Numbered from the stretch's first letter, positions 6,482 through 13,807 are shown. The stretch is DNA of 15,865 nt from Anaerolineales bacterium UBA3940 (GCA_002385675.1 DGDY01000155.1:1-15865); one strand, 5' to 3'. Numbers and translations are program-made. Notes: generated by a model not told the origin, from the sequence alone.

Positions 6482-7297
6482 ATGAGACGACCGATCCTGA
6501 CCCTGCTTTCCCTCCTGCCTGTGCTGCTGCTTCTTGCGGGCTGCGGCGGCGCGTCCGTTGCCGGGCTTGGCAGCCTACCGACCGCTACCCCGCCGCCGAC
6601 CGAGCCCATCCCGGAGCCGACCCCGACCTTTCTGCCTCCGCCGACTGTAACGCCCTTCCCGACCGCCACGCCGGGCGGTGCGGTGGCGAGCAGCGGCCTG
6701 ATCGGGGCCGGTGGCGGCGATGTTACCCCTGCGATTGATCGCCCGCTTGGCGAGCTGGTGTTCAGCTCCGGCTTTGAGGCGGGTTGGCCCACCGTCAGTG
6801 AGGAGGGCGTGCAGGTGTCGCTGGAGAACGGCGGGTACGTGTTTGCGCTCGCACCGAATGCCATGACCGTGCAGAACTCGTCGGCAGTGGATGCCGGGAA
6901 CCTGTACGCGCAGGTCGAGGTTACGCCGCAGGCCTGCCCGTCGGGCGGCGGCTACGGCATGTTCTTCCGCATGCGCGATAGTGGCAACTACTACGCGCTG
7001 ACCTTCTTCTGCGATGGCCGCGTGACGGTGTTCGCGCGCTCCGGCGGTGTGCTTGTACCCGACCCGATCCTTGATGTCACGCTGCCCGCCGGGCTGAGTG
7101 CCTCGTCGGCAGGCGTGCATACCATTGGCGTGCTGGCGAACGGTTCGCGCATCGAGGTTTTCTTTGACGGGCAGAGCATCGCCGTGGCGACGGACACCCG
7201 GCACACGCGCGGCGATGTCGCCGTGTACGCAGTGGGCCCGCGCAGCAGCGAGCTTCGCGTCGTCTTCGACAACCTGGGAGTGTGGGCGGCTCAGTAA
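6482..7297 (+). CDS. Lipoprotein with Pro/Thr linker and concanavalin-like beta-sandwich domain
   Basis: The 271-residue product has a lipoprotein signal (MRR, hydrophobic core, then LLAGC with lipidated Cys21). A Pro/Thr-rich linker follows (about 32-65) and then a beta-rich domain from about residue 90 to the end. This domain starts ELVFSSGFEAGW, contains GMFFRMRDSGNYYALTFF and closes with LRVVFDNLGVW. The alternation and the F-D-N-L ending resemble laminin-G/DUF1080-type concanavalin-like sandwiches that bind or trim carbohydrates. No catalytic residue pair was identified, so a binding role is as likely as an enzymatic one. The ATG at 6482 is chosen because the signal peptide begins there. 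The next gene starts 4 bp after the stop, indicating an operon. Confidence 0.85.
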   Translation: MRRPILTLLSLLPVLLLLAGCGGASVAGLGSLPTATPPPTEPIPEPTPTFLPPPTVTPFPTATPGGAVASSGLIGAGGGDVTPAIDRPLGELVFSSGFEAGWPTVSEEGVQVSLENGGYVFALAPNAMTVQNSSAVDAGNLYAQVEVTPQACPSGGGYGMFFRMRDSGNYYALTFFCDGRVTVFARSGGVLVPDPILDVTLPAGLSASSAGVHTIGVLANGSRIEVFFDGQSIAVATDTRHTRGDVAVYAVGPRSSELRVVFDNLGVWAAQ

Positions 7298-7301
7298 CGT
7301 G

Positions 7302-8522
7302 ATGGATGAACGGCGGATCAGGCGGCTGCGACTCCTTACCCTGGTGCTCGCCCTGATCGCGCTCGGGTTGATGCTGTATCAGCTTCGCAACGGGCTGCCC
7401 GGCGATTTGTCCGCGATGACGCCAGCGCCGCCCAGCGCCACGCCGACGCAGCCCGGACGCCTGCTGCCGACTGAGGTCCTGCGCACGCCCCAGGCGGCGC
7501 TGACACTCACCGGTCCCGGCCCATCCACCCCGGCGGATGACTGGTCTAACCGGCTGCTTGACCAGGCGCTCCCCCTTCTCTCTGAGCCGCTGCCGACCAC
7601 GCAGGAGTCTGCCTGGTGGCAGACAACCCTGCTCCGGGGCGAGCTAGCCGTGGTCGGCGGGCGGCTGACGCTTGGCGGGCAGCCGCTGGAGCTTGGCGAT
7701 ATTTCGACGCTGTCGGTGCTTGTGCCAAGCCGTGACGACGCAGGCCGGTTGCTCACACAGGGCACGATCACCTGGGAAGACGACGTGATGGTGCTCAGCA
7801 CGACGGGCAGCGCCGAAAACGGGCACGCGGCGAGTCGCTGGCGGCTCAGCCGGAGCAATGCTTCGCTGGCGCTGCGTGCGCTTGTTATCCAGGCGGAGCA
7901 GCGCGACCAGGTGCTGACAGCAGCCTACACCCACACGTTTGGCCGCGAGGGGCAGCTTGTGCTGATCTCCGCCATGCAGCCCGGCGCAGTAACCCCCACG
8001 CCGACCAGAGCCGCGGCGCAGGCGACCCCGCTGCCCACCTTCACCCCGTCCCCCACTGCCACAGCGACCCCCACGCGCGTCCCCGAGGCGTTCATGGGGC
8101 AGGTGATTGCCGAAGAACTTGCGCCGGTCATCGCGGCGGCGGATGACTTTCCGCAGCGGGCGGTGGACGCCATGATCGCCACGCACCCGTGGACCGGCCT
8201 GCTGACATGGACAGAAACTGGCGCGCGGATTGGCGGCCTGCCGGTGGTGGTGCAGGGCGTGCGGGAGATGACCTTCTATACGCTACAGGAAGGCGAGAAC
8301 GGGGTAGAGCCGGTTCCCTTCCTGACAGTGGTGTACGACGGCTCCACGACTCGCTTCCCGGAGCAGCAGGTCCTGTTCATGGAGCATCGCATGGACGAAG
8401 TGCTCTACTGGATGGTCCGCGCGGCTGCCGACGAGGGCGGGCAGCTTGTGGTCGCCTTTGACGATTTTGGCGCACGCCAGACGGTTACCATCCTCGACTT
8501 CCGCCCCTACCGCCGACGTTAA
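7302..8522 (+). CDS. Membrane-anchored protein with two Pro/Thr-rich linkers, unknown function
   Basis: The 406-residue protein has an Arg-rich N-terminus, one transmembrane helix (about 10-26) and a first Pro/Thr stretch (about 39-52). A middle domain (about 75-227) contains alternating hydrophobic strands (GELAVVGGRLTLGGQPLEL, VMVLSTTGS). A second Pro/Thr linker (about 228-262) leads to a C-terminal domain (263-406) that reads as mixed alpha-beta (PFLTVVYDGSTTRFPEQQVLF, VAFDDFGARQTVTILDF). No lipobox or known catalytic motif was recognised. The ATG at 7302 follows the lipoprotein stop by 4 bp; GTG at 7299 is an alternative start. Shared expression with the lipoprotein and the same linker style suggest both act outside the membrane, perhaps together. 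Confidence 0.85.
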   Translation: MDERRIRRLRLLTLVLALIALGLMLYQLRNGLPGDLSAMTPAPPSATPTQPGRLLPTEVLRTPQAALTLTGPGPSTPADDWSNRLLDQALPLLSEPLPTTQESAWWQTTLLRGELAVVGGRLTLGGQPLELGDISTLSVLVPSRDDAGRLLTQGTITWEDDVMVLSTTGSAENGHAASRWRLSRSNASLALRALVIQAEQRDQVLTAAYTHTFGREGQLVLISAMQPGAVTPTPTRAAAQATPLPTFTPSPTATATPTRVPEAFMGQVIAEELAPVIAAADDFPQRAVDAMIATHPWTGLLTWTETGARIGGLPVVVQGVREMTFYTLQEGENGVEPVPFLTVVYDGSTTRFPEQQVLFMEHRMDEVLYWMVRAAADEGGQLVVAFDDFGARQTVTILDFRPYRRR

Positions 8523-8527
8523 CTAAC

Positions 8528-8547
8528 GTGCGGCGAGTTGTCCGCAC
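8528..8547 (+). terminator. Weak hairpin after the 7302-8522 gene
   Basis: GTGCGG (8528-8533) pairs with CCGCAC (8542-8547) over an 8-base loop, 6 bp after the stop codon. No T-tract follows, so termination is doubtful. Confidence 0.3.
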
Positions 8548-8558
8548 CTGCTGTGAAA

Positions 8559-8570
8559 ATTTCATGAAAT
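8559..8570. promoter_or_regulatory. Perfect 12-bp palindrome, possible operator
   Basis: ATTTCATGAAAT is its own reverse complement and lies 80 bp upstream of the small gene at 8651, in a rare AT-rich patch. It could be a repressor site, but no regulator is encoded beside it and no convincing -35/-10 pair was found nearby. Confidence 0.25.
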
Positions 8571-8616
8571 CCAACTCAGGTGTGACAGATCAGCCCGCCG
8601 AACCGGAGTAAGGATA

Positions 8617-8631
8617 GTAAGGGAAACTTAC
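8617..8631 (+). promoter_or_regulatory. Small leader hairpin next to the ribosome site
   Basis: GTAAG (8617-8621) pairs with CTTAC (8627-8631) over a GGAAA loop, ending 2 bp before the GGAGAGG ribosome site. It is short and may be chance, but it could affect access to the site. Confidence 0.2.
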
Positions 8632-8650
8632 CCGGAGAGGCGGTACTCTC

Positions 8651-8911
8651 ATGCAGGACGCACCCATCACGTACGCAGAGAGACAAAAACTTGACGAGCT
8701 GATCGGCAGGGCGCTCATTAACGACGACCTCTGCCGCGCACTGCTCTACCAGCAGTCACGCAGAGAGCTGCTGGAAGTGTATGCGGGCTGCTTCAGCCCG
8801 GCGACGCTCACGTTCCTCGCGTCGATCTCCGACAAGGCTCAGTTGGCCGACCTGGCGCTGGAAATCTGGCGCTGGATGTATCGCGGCGGCGAGGGGAACG
8901 GCGGCCACTAG
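8651..8911 (+). CDS. Small helical protein resembling NHLP/RiPP-leader-type proteins
   Basis: The 86-residue product begins MQDAPITYAERQKL and is predicted mostly helical up to residue 78, ending in a Gly-rich tail (GGEGNGGH). The segment LDELIGRALINDDLCRALL followed by LLEVY and FSPATLTFLASI echoes the pattern of small actinobacterial, cyanobacterial and Chloroflexota proteins annotated as Os1348- or Franean1_4349-type members of the nitrile-hydratase-leader-peptide clan: I-G-R-A-x-x-D-x-x, L-L, then a Ser/Thr-Pro helix start. Some of these are putative RiPP precursors and many are orphans. No maturation enzyme or transporter lies nearby. GGAGAGG (8634-8640) is a strong ribosome site 10 nt before the ATG, supporting a real gene. 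It converges with the pcp gene, whose stop abuts its own. The family assignment is from pattern memory only. Confidence 0.7.
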   Translation: MQDAPITYAERQKLDELIGRALINDDLCRALLYQQSRRELLEVYAGCFSPATLTFLASISDKAQLADLALEIWRWMYRGGEGNGGH

Positions 8912-9532
8912 CTAACACTCGGCCAGCGCTGTCAGGCCTGCTATCAGCGCCCGGACGACATCCTCAGTGGGGAGGGATCCGCCGTCCGGGCTGTCAGGCC
9001 CCGGCACCCGCGGGACGTGAATAAAACCGGCACGCACGGGCAAACCTCGCTGCGCGATGTGGTCGAGGCAGGTATAGAGCGCCTCGTTGCACAGGTAGCG
9101 ACCGGCGTCGTCCGACAGGCGCACGGGGACGCCCGTTGCCTGCATCGCCTCCAGCATGGCGTCGAGCGGCAGGGTGGCGGTATAGCTTTCCGGCCCATCC
9201 TCACGGATCGGGTCGCCGTCAAACTGGCGACCGGCGTTATCCGGCATGGGGTAGCGGCGCTCGTTGTAGCCAATCCGCTCCAGGCAGATCTCGCCGCGCG
9301 TCGCCTCACCCAGACACACCACGTACGCGGGTTGCACCTCGTCGATTGCCGCGCATAACTGCTGCGCCGCCGCGTCTGCCTCGACGGGCAGCACGCGCTG
9401 TTCCAGCCGCAACGGGAACGTCTCGCCAACCTGCCCGGCGAGACGGCGCAACGCCTCCTCGGCGGCGTTTTTCTCCCGCCCGCCAAAGGGCTCGAACGCC
9501 GTGATCAGAGCCGTTCTCCTGCCGTCGGTCAT
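8912..9532 (-). CDS. pcp: Pyroglutamyl-peptidase I
   Basis: This cysteine peptidase (family C15) removes N-terminal pyroglutamate from peptides in the cytosol. The 206-residue length is normal for the family. The catalytic triad is visible: Glu85 in ICLERIGYN, Cys148 in GRYLCNEALY and His172 in GFIHVPRVP. The substrate-pocket start ITAFEPFGGREKN lies at residues 10-22. The ATG at 9532 has a perfect AGGAGG site 4 nt upstream; an extension toward 9631 runs into the repeat element and is rejected. It is transcribed alone, converging with the small gene at 8651-8911 with no spacer. Confidence 0.95.
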   Translation of the reverse strand: MTDGRRTALITAFEPFGGREKNAAEEALRRLAGQVGETFPLRLEQRVLPVEADAAAQQLCAAIDEVQPAYVVCLGEATRGEICLERIGYNERRYPMPDNAGRQFDGDPIREDGPESYTATLPLDAMLEAMQATGVPVRLSDDAGRYLCNEALYTCLDHIAQRGLPVRAGFIHVPRVPGPDSPDGGSLPTEDVVRALIAGLTALAEC

Positions 9533-9571
9533 GATGCCTCCTGTGCTGAGTTTTTCACCATTGTAGCAGAA

Positions 9572-9752
9572 CTGCTCCCTCATCCCCGCCCCGAGCCGCC
9601 GCAGGCGGCTCGGGTACCCCTTCTCCCACACAGAGGAGAAGGGGAAACAGGCGCTGAATCCAGCCTCTCGCCCCTCCGTGGGAAGAGGGGCCAGTTGGCT
9701 GCGCTAACTGCACCGCGACAGACAGTCGCGCCGGGGTGAGGGGTGAGAGCAG
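9572..9752. repeat. 181-bp multi-hairpin palindromic element (MITE/REP-like)
   Basis: The ends form an imperfect inverted repeat (CTGCTC...CATCCCCG against CGGGGTGAGGGGTGA...GAGCAG). Inside are five successive hairpins: 9590-9614 (11-bp stem, GCA loop), 9617-9644 (CCCCTTCTCC/GGAGAAGGGG, 10 bp), 9670-9691 (GCCCCTC/GAGGGGC), 9693-9709 (AGTTGGC/GCTAACT with one G-T pair) and 9714-9730 (CGCGAC/GTCGCG). It encodes nothing credible. This is the look of a non-autonomous interspersed repeat in the promoter gap between pcp and the phosphoribosyltransferase gene. Confidence 0.75.
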
Positions 9753-9903
9753 CGTCATCACCACCTATTGTGCAAAAGATGCGCATCGCCAGTGATAGCA
9801 GGGAAATTTTCTATGGCGGCTGCGGGCTGGATCGTAGTAGAATGCGGCATGGGCTTTCCCCGCGACTGAAACGCGAAGCTCATCAAGCAGGAGAAATTTG
9901 TGC

Positions 9904-10476
9904 ATGCCCGTAGAACGTGAGACGTATACGGTAGAAGTCGCAGGTGTGCGCCGCGACCTGCGGCTGTTTGAAGTTGCGCCTGGCGTACGTATTGCGATTG
10001 TCAACATCCTGGGCGACACCGAACTGGTGCAGGCGGTATCGCGGCAGCTTGCAGAGCGTCTGCGCGGGATCGACGCTGACGTGCTCGTTACGGCAGAAGC
10101 CAAGAGTATCCCGTTGATCTACGCGCTCGCCGCCGAGATGGGCATGGATTGGGTCGTGCTGCGCAAGAGCTACAAGCCCTACATGGGCGAGGCGCTCAAG
10201 GCGGAGACGCTCTCCATCACGACCGGCGAGCACCAGACGCTCTACCTCGATGAGAAGGATCGTGACCTCATTAAAGGCAAGCGCATTATCCTGATCGACG
10301 ACGTGATCTCGACCGGCAGCACCCTGCAGGGGATGCAGCTTGTGGTTAACAAGGCAGGCGGCGAGATCGTGGCGCAGGCGGCGATCTTCACCGAGGGCGA
10401 GCGCGCCAAGTGGCAGAACGTGATCGCGCTCGGCCATTTGCCGCTGTTTGTGGACAACGACGACAAGCCGGAGTAA
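9904..10476 (+). CDS. Type I phosphoribosyltransferase, adenine/purine type
   Basis: The 190-residue protein carries the PRPP-binding signature IILIDDVISTGST (128-140) with the two acidic residues and the TGST loop. An upstream TAEAKSIPLIYALA segment (63-76) matches the position of the adenine phosphoribosyltransferase EARGF region, and a flexible-loop region rich in K, Y and T lies at about 86-110 (LRKSYKPYMGEALKAETLS). Such enzymes attach PRPP to a free purine base to salvage it as the nucleotide. Apt is the best guess; xanthine or guanine specificity is not excluded. The ATG at 9904 has AGGAG 10 nt upstream; a TTG at 9898 would be too close. A TAGAAT box at 9838-9843 is a possible -10 element without a clear -35. 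The response regulator gene follows 59 bp later. Confidence 0.88.
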   Translation: MPVERETYTVEVAGVRRDLRLFEVAPGVRIAIVNILGDTELVQAVSRQLAERLRGIDADVLVTAEAKSIPLIYALAAEMGMDWVVLRKSYKPYMGEALKAETLSITTGEHQTLYLDEKDRDLIKGKRIILIDDVISTGSTLQGMQLVVNKAGGEIVAQAAIFTEGERAKWQNVIALGHLPLFVDNDDKPE

Positions 10477-10535
10477 GCCCCGGCCCATCATCCAGCACGA
10501 CGCACAGCCAGCACTAGCACTGCGAGGCAGCACCC

Positions 10536-11105
10536 GTGGCACACATCCTCGTCGTGGACGACGAACCCGACGTTCGGGAACTGTTCAACATCACCCTGAA
10601 GATGGCCGGCCACCAGACCGACACCGCAAGAGACGGGCTGGAGGCGATCGACAAGCTGGGCCAGAAGCGGCCCGACCTCATCCTGCTTGACCTGATGATG
10701 CCCCGTATGGACGGCTTCGCCTTCCTCTCGCACGTGCGCGAGAAGGAGGAGTCCGCGCCGATGCGGGTGCTCGTGGCGACGGCCAAAGTGCTGGACGAGG
10801 CCGACCGGCAGAAGCTCTCCGCCTGGCCTGTGGTCGGGGTGCTGAACAAGGGAGATCTCGACATCGGGGGGATGGTAGGGGTGATCACCAGTGCGTTGAG
10901 CAAGAACCCCCTCCGCCCGAACGGCAAGCCAAAGCCGCCCACAGGCGGCGGGGCGGATGCCGCCAGGCCTGTGGCTGGCGCGCAGCCGCAGAAGCCCGCA
11001 CAGCCCTTGCCGAAAATCACGCCCCCGGCGGGCAAGCCCGCAAGCGGGAAGGGCGGCGGCTCAGGGAAGCCGGGCGGCTGGCTCTCAACGAGGCGGTTCC
11101 GGTAG
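10536..11105 (+). CDS. Single-domain response regulator with Pro/Gly/Ala-rich C-terminal tail
   Basis: Residues 1-122 form a receiver domain: acidic pair Asp8/Asp9 (VVDDEPD), phospho-acceptor Asp52 (LILLDLMMPRMDG), Thr82 (VLVATAKV) and Lys105 (VLNKGDL). All five functional positions are intact. The rest (about 125-189) is a basic, Pro/Gly/Ala-rich, probably disordered tail with no DNA-binding or enzymatic output domain. It may act by protein-protein contacts, as CheY- or Spo0F-like regulators do, with the tail as a docking segment. The start is GTG at 10536, with GAGG 8 nt upstream. No histidine kinase is in the window. It could be co-transcribed with the phosphoribosyltransferase. Confidence 0.9.
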   Translation: MAHILVVDDEPDVRELFNITLKMAGHQTDTARDGLEAIDKLGQKRPDLILLDLMMPRMDGFAFLSHVREKEESAPMRVLVATAKVLDEADRQKLSAWPVVGVLNKGDLDIGGMVGVITSALSKNPLRPNGKPKPPTGGGADAARPVAGAQPQKPAQPLPKITPPAGKPASGKGGGSGKPGGWLSTRRFR

Positions 11106-11136
11106 CCGCCTCACTACCTTGAACTGGACGATCAAG

Positions 11137-11169
11137 CGCGCTGGGCAGATGCTCAGCGCGTTCTGGTTT
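11137..11169 (+). terminator. Hairpin ending the response-regulator transcript
   Basis: CGCGCTGGG (11137-11145) pairs with CTCAGCGCG (11152-11160) in a 9-bp stem with one G-T pair and a CAGATG loop. TTCTGGTTT follows. It lies 31 bp after the response-regulator stop, and its second arm contains the stop codon of the converging membrane-protein gene. The downstream T-run is interrupted, so it is only a moderate terminator. Confidence 0.4.
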
Positions 11170-11608
11170 GCCCGCGAATCCGGTTAGCACCCGCGCCCAC
11201 CAGCGCCACGAAGATGAGGATCAGCGCGCCGCCGGTATCGAGCGAGGTGATGATGGGCATCAGCGCCCCTTCCGAGCTGATCGGCTCGTAGATCAGCGCG
11301 ATCAGCATCTTGAGCGCGAACAGCACCGCCGCCACGATCACACCGACGAAGGCCATATCATCCCAGATGCGGTCGCCGACAGCGCGCCGCATCCATGCGC
11401 CCTGCCAGATCGTGAGCGCCCAGGCGATGCCCCAGTAGGCCCAGCGGTACAGGTCGTTGCCTGCGACGCGCCCGGTGTGGTTGTAGCCGAGCGCGATGGT
11501 CAGGATGGGCGGGATGGCAAACCCGATGATTGCCGTCACGACGATGACGATCGCCGCGGCGCGGAAGATGGCCCCCCAGTCAAAACGTGGTTCTGTATCG
11601 TACCTCAT
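11153..11608 (-). CDS. Four-helix membrane protein, unknown function
   Basis: The 151-residue protein is almost entirely hydrophobic. Membrane helices lie at about 15-40, 55-72, 85-108 and 117-141, with a positively charged C-terminus (NRIRGQTRTR) suggesting a cytoplasmic end. No enzyme or transporter motif was recognised. The ATG at 11608 is preceded by GGGAG with 7-nt spacing. It follows the glycosyltransferase gene by 43 bp on the same strand and is probably the last gene of that operon. Its stop codon lies inside the terminator-like hairpin of the converging response regulator. Confidence 0.8.
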   Translation of the reverse strand: MRYDTEPRFDWGAIFRAAAIVIVVTAIIGFAIPPILTIALGYNHTGRVAGNDLYRWAYWGIAWALTIWQGAWMRRAVGDRIWDDMAFVGVIVAAVLFALKMLIALIYEPISSEGALMPIITSLDTGGALILIFVALVGAGANRIRGQTRTR

Positions 11609-11651
11609 GATGCCACTCCCTGTGCTAGCTATAAGTGAAGGGTAAGCCCTG

Positions 11652-12533
11652 CTATTTCGTGCTCTCGACCCGCTGCCACAGCTCGCTCAGCGGGCGCTGG
11701 CGCACGCGCACCTGCCAGAAGATCCGCAGCCACAGGTGCAGCCGCGCCGCGAACAGCGCGAGCGTCCACACGAACTCGCGGAGGCTGCGCGGGTAGCGCA
11801 GCGCACGCCCTGTCCCGGCGGCGACCTCATGCCAGAAGCTGCGCATCCTGAGCGGCGAGCGCGCGATGACCGGCTGTGCGTAGCCGCCCGCACTGCGAAC
11901 CTTCTGCTTGAGCCAGTCCGCGTAGGTCGTCGGGTACTTCACGTAGACCCGCGCCTCCGGCGCGTAGCGCACCCGGTAGCCCTGCTCCCCGACCATGTGC
12001 GACACGACCGCATCCTCTGCCAGCGCATCCTCCGGGATGTGCTTCACCAGCCCGGCGCGCACGGCGTACAGGTAGCCGGACGCGACGAAAAACTCCCCGG
12101 CGGCGTCGCGCTGGGCCCGCTCGGCGTGCGCCCCGGCATCCGTCAGCAGGTGCGACCAGTAGCCGAGCAGCGTGCTGCGCGGGTTGAGTGAGATAGGCCG
12201 CCCGCTGACGACACCGGTCTGCGGGTCATCGAAGGGCGCAAGCAGCGCGGGCAGCGCGCCCTCGCCTACGTACACGTCGCCGTCGGTCATGACGATGATC
12301 TCGCCGCGCGCCCGCTCCAGCCCGAGGTTCAGCGCGGCGGGCTTGCCCCGGCCCGGGTCCTGTAGCACCTCGACGCCGGGGTAAGCGCGGGCGGCGTCCG
12401 CTGTCTCGCGGTCCGGGCAGATGACGATGACCTCCGCACCGGCTGCCTGCGGCAGCAGCGCCTCCAGCGCGCGCCCGATGGTCGCGGCCTCGCGGTAGGC
12501 GGTGATCAGGATGGTAACCTGCGGGCGGCTCAT
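11652..12533 (-). CDS. Family 2 glycosyltransferase
   Basis: The 293-residue protein has a GT-A fold: start strand VTILITAYREAATIG (6-20), nucleotide-sugar D-x-D in MTDGDVYVG (Asp84, Asp86), a base-catalyst ED pair (Glu173, Asp174 in LAEDAVVSH) and a loose Q-x-x-R element (QKVRSAGG, 210-217). The GKPAALNLGLERA segment (63-75) is typical of polysaccharide-synthase-like members. A hydrophobic C-terminal stretch (about 253-274) may dock on the membrane. It would transfer a sugar from a nucleotide donor to a lipid or growing polysaccharide; donor and acceptor are unknown. Its ATG overlaps the stop of the geranylgeranyl-reductase-family gene (ATGA, 12530-12533), so translation is probably coupled and the two likely serve one pathway. 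Confidence 0.9.
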   Translation of the reverse strand: MSRPQVTILITAYREAATIGRALEALLPQAAGAEVIVICPDRETADAARAYPGVEVLQDPGRGKPAALNLGLERARGEIIVMTDGDVYVGEGALPALLAPFDDPQTGVVSGRPISLNPRSTLLGYWSHLLTDAGAHAERAQRDAAGEFFVASGYLYAVRAGLVKHIPEDALAEDAVVSHMVGEQGYRVRYAPEARVYVKYPTTYADWLKQKVRSAGGYAQPVIARSPLRMRSFWHEVAAGTGRALRYPRSLREFVWTLALFAARLHLWLRIFWQVRVRQRPLSELWQRVESTK

Positions 12534-13807
12534 AGCGCGCCGTGCTGCCTCGCAAACGCCCTGCCGACCGTCTCGGCGATGAGGCGTGGCGTAACGGGCA
12601 GGAAGAACTGCAAGATGAACAGCGGGTGGAACACGTTGGCCGGTGGGTCGATCCCCTGTGCAATCTTCATGACGGTGGTGGTGAGAAACTTGTGCTGCCT
12701 CATCAGCAGCAGGGCGTAATCGGTAAAGACAGGCGTGATCAGGATATCACGCAGGATGCGCAGCCCGCTAAACATCGGCCCGAAGCGGTCCCACAGCTCG
12801 CGCTGGTAGGTGTGATGGTCCGCCCGTGCCCGCCGGATGTCGTCGTGCAGGCAGCGCGCGGCGATCAGCCCGCTCTCCAGCGCCAGGTCGATGCCCTCGC
12901 CGGTGACCGGGTTGACCAGCCCGGCGGCCTCGCCGACGATCACCCAGTTCTCGCCGGCGGCGCGGGTGGCGGGGAAGTCGATGCGCAGCGGGTAACCCTT
13001 GACTGGGCTGGCCGGCTCGGCCTTCCCCAGCCCGTTCGCGCGGTGGCGCTCCAGGAACTCGTCAAGCAGGGTATGTGTCGGCTGGCGCGTGGACCAGGGC
13101 ACGGGCAGCACCCCTACGCCGATGTTCGCCCGACCGCCGCCTGTCGGGAAGATCCAGCCGTAGCCGGGCAGCAGCTTCAGGTCAAAGTAGAAGTCGTACA
13201 TCTCCCGCCCCGGCGGGACCTCCACGCCGTCGAAATAGGCGCGGGCGGCGCGGATGAAGCGCGGTCTGTGCGTGATGAACCCTGCCCGCTTGAGCAGCCC
13301 CATGTTCGCGCCGACGGCGATGACGACGTGGCGTGGCTGGAGCGTGAGTGGGCCTTCCGGCGTGCTTGCGACCACCTCCATGACGCGGTCGCCTTCGCAC
13401 CGGATGTCCTCGACGCGCACCCGTCCCCGGAACTCCACCCCTGCAGCGAGCGCGTAGCGGCGAAGCACGTCGTCCAGGATCAGGCGGGGTAGCACGAGTG
13501 CATAGGGGTAATCGGGCTGGTACTCGGCAAAGGCCATTGTTGCCGAGAGGCCGAACGGGCCAGTGATGCGGTTGTAGTCGATGCGCTGCGCCCCGGCAGC
13601 CTTGACCTGCGCCAGCACGCCCATTTTACGGAGCGTGCGCACCGCCATCGGCGTGAGGCCGTCGCCGCACGTCTTATCGCGGGGAAAGTCGGCGCTGTCG
13701 ATGAGCAGCACCTCATGCCCCGCCTCGGCGAGCGCGCGCGCCGCCGCCGAGCCACCCGGTCCGGCGCCGATGACGAGGATTTCAGGGCGAAGGGATCGTG
13801 AGTCCAT
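12530..13807 (-). CDS. Geranylgeranyl-reductase-family FAD oxidoreductase
   Basis: The 425-residue flavoprotein begins with a dinucleotide-binding fold (LVIGAGPGGSAAARALAEAG, 11-30). It then shows the family marks: FPRDKTCGDGLTP (41-53), the GWIFPTGGGRANIGVGV substrate-wall segment and the second FAD motif VGEAAGLVNPVTGEGI. Family members reduce double bonds in geranylgeranyl chains of chlorophyll, archaeal lipids or menaquinone; others are halogenase- or hydroxylase-like. The C-terminal part is hydrophobic enough to meet a membrane. The substrate is unknown, but the mevalonate genes in the same window make an isoprenoid reasonable. The ATG at 13807 is preferred over the TTG at 13810; no good ribosome site is visible. 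The gene overlaps the glycosyltransferase by 4 bases. Confidence 0.88.
   Translation of the reverse strand: MDSRSLRPEILVIGAGPGGSAAARALAEAGHEVLLIDSADFPRDKTCGDGLTPMAVRTLRKMGVLAQVKAAGAQRIDYNRITGPFGLSATMAFAEYQPDYPYALVLPRLILDDVLRRYALAAGVEFRGRVRVEDIRCEGDRVMEVVASTPEGPLTLQPRHVVIAVGANMGLLKRAGFITHRPRFIRAARAYFDGVEVPPGREMYDFYFDLKLLPGYGWIFPTGGGRANIGVGVLPVPWSTRQPTHTLLDEFLERHRANGLGKAEPASPVKGYPLRIDFPATRAAGENWVIVGEAAGLVNPVTGEGIDLALESGLIAARCLHDDIRRARADHHTYQRELWDRFGPMFSGLRILRDILITPVFTDYALLLMRQHKFLTTTVMKIAQGIDPPANVFHPLFILQFFLPVTPRLIAETVGRAFARQHGAL

Noticed and set aside
9555..9786. Small minus-strand frames over the 181-bp element
   Set aside because: They are produced by palindromic GC-rich sequence and have no ribosome sites or domain features.
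12542..13492. A 316-codon open frame on the plus strand
   Set aside because: It is antisense to the geranylgeranyl-reductase-family gene and is explained by GC-biased codon use.
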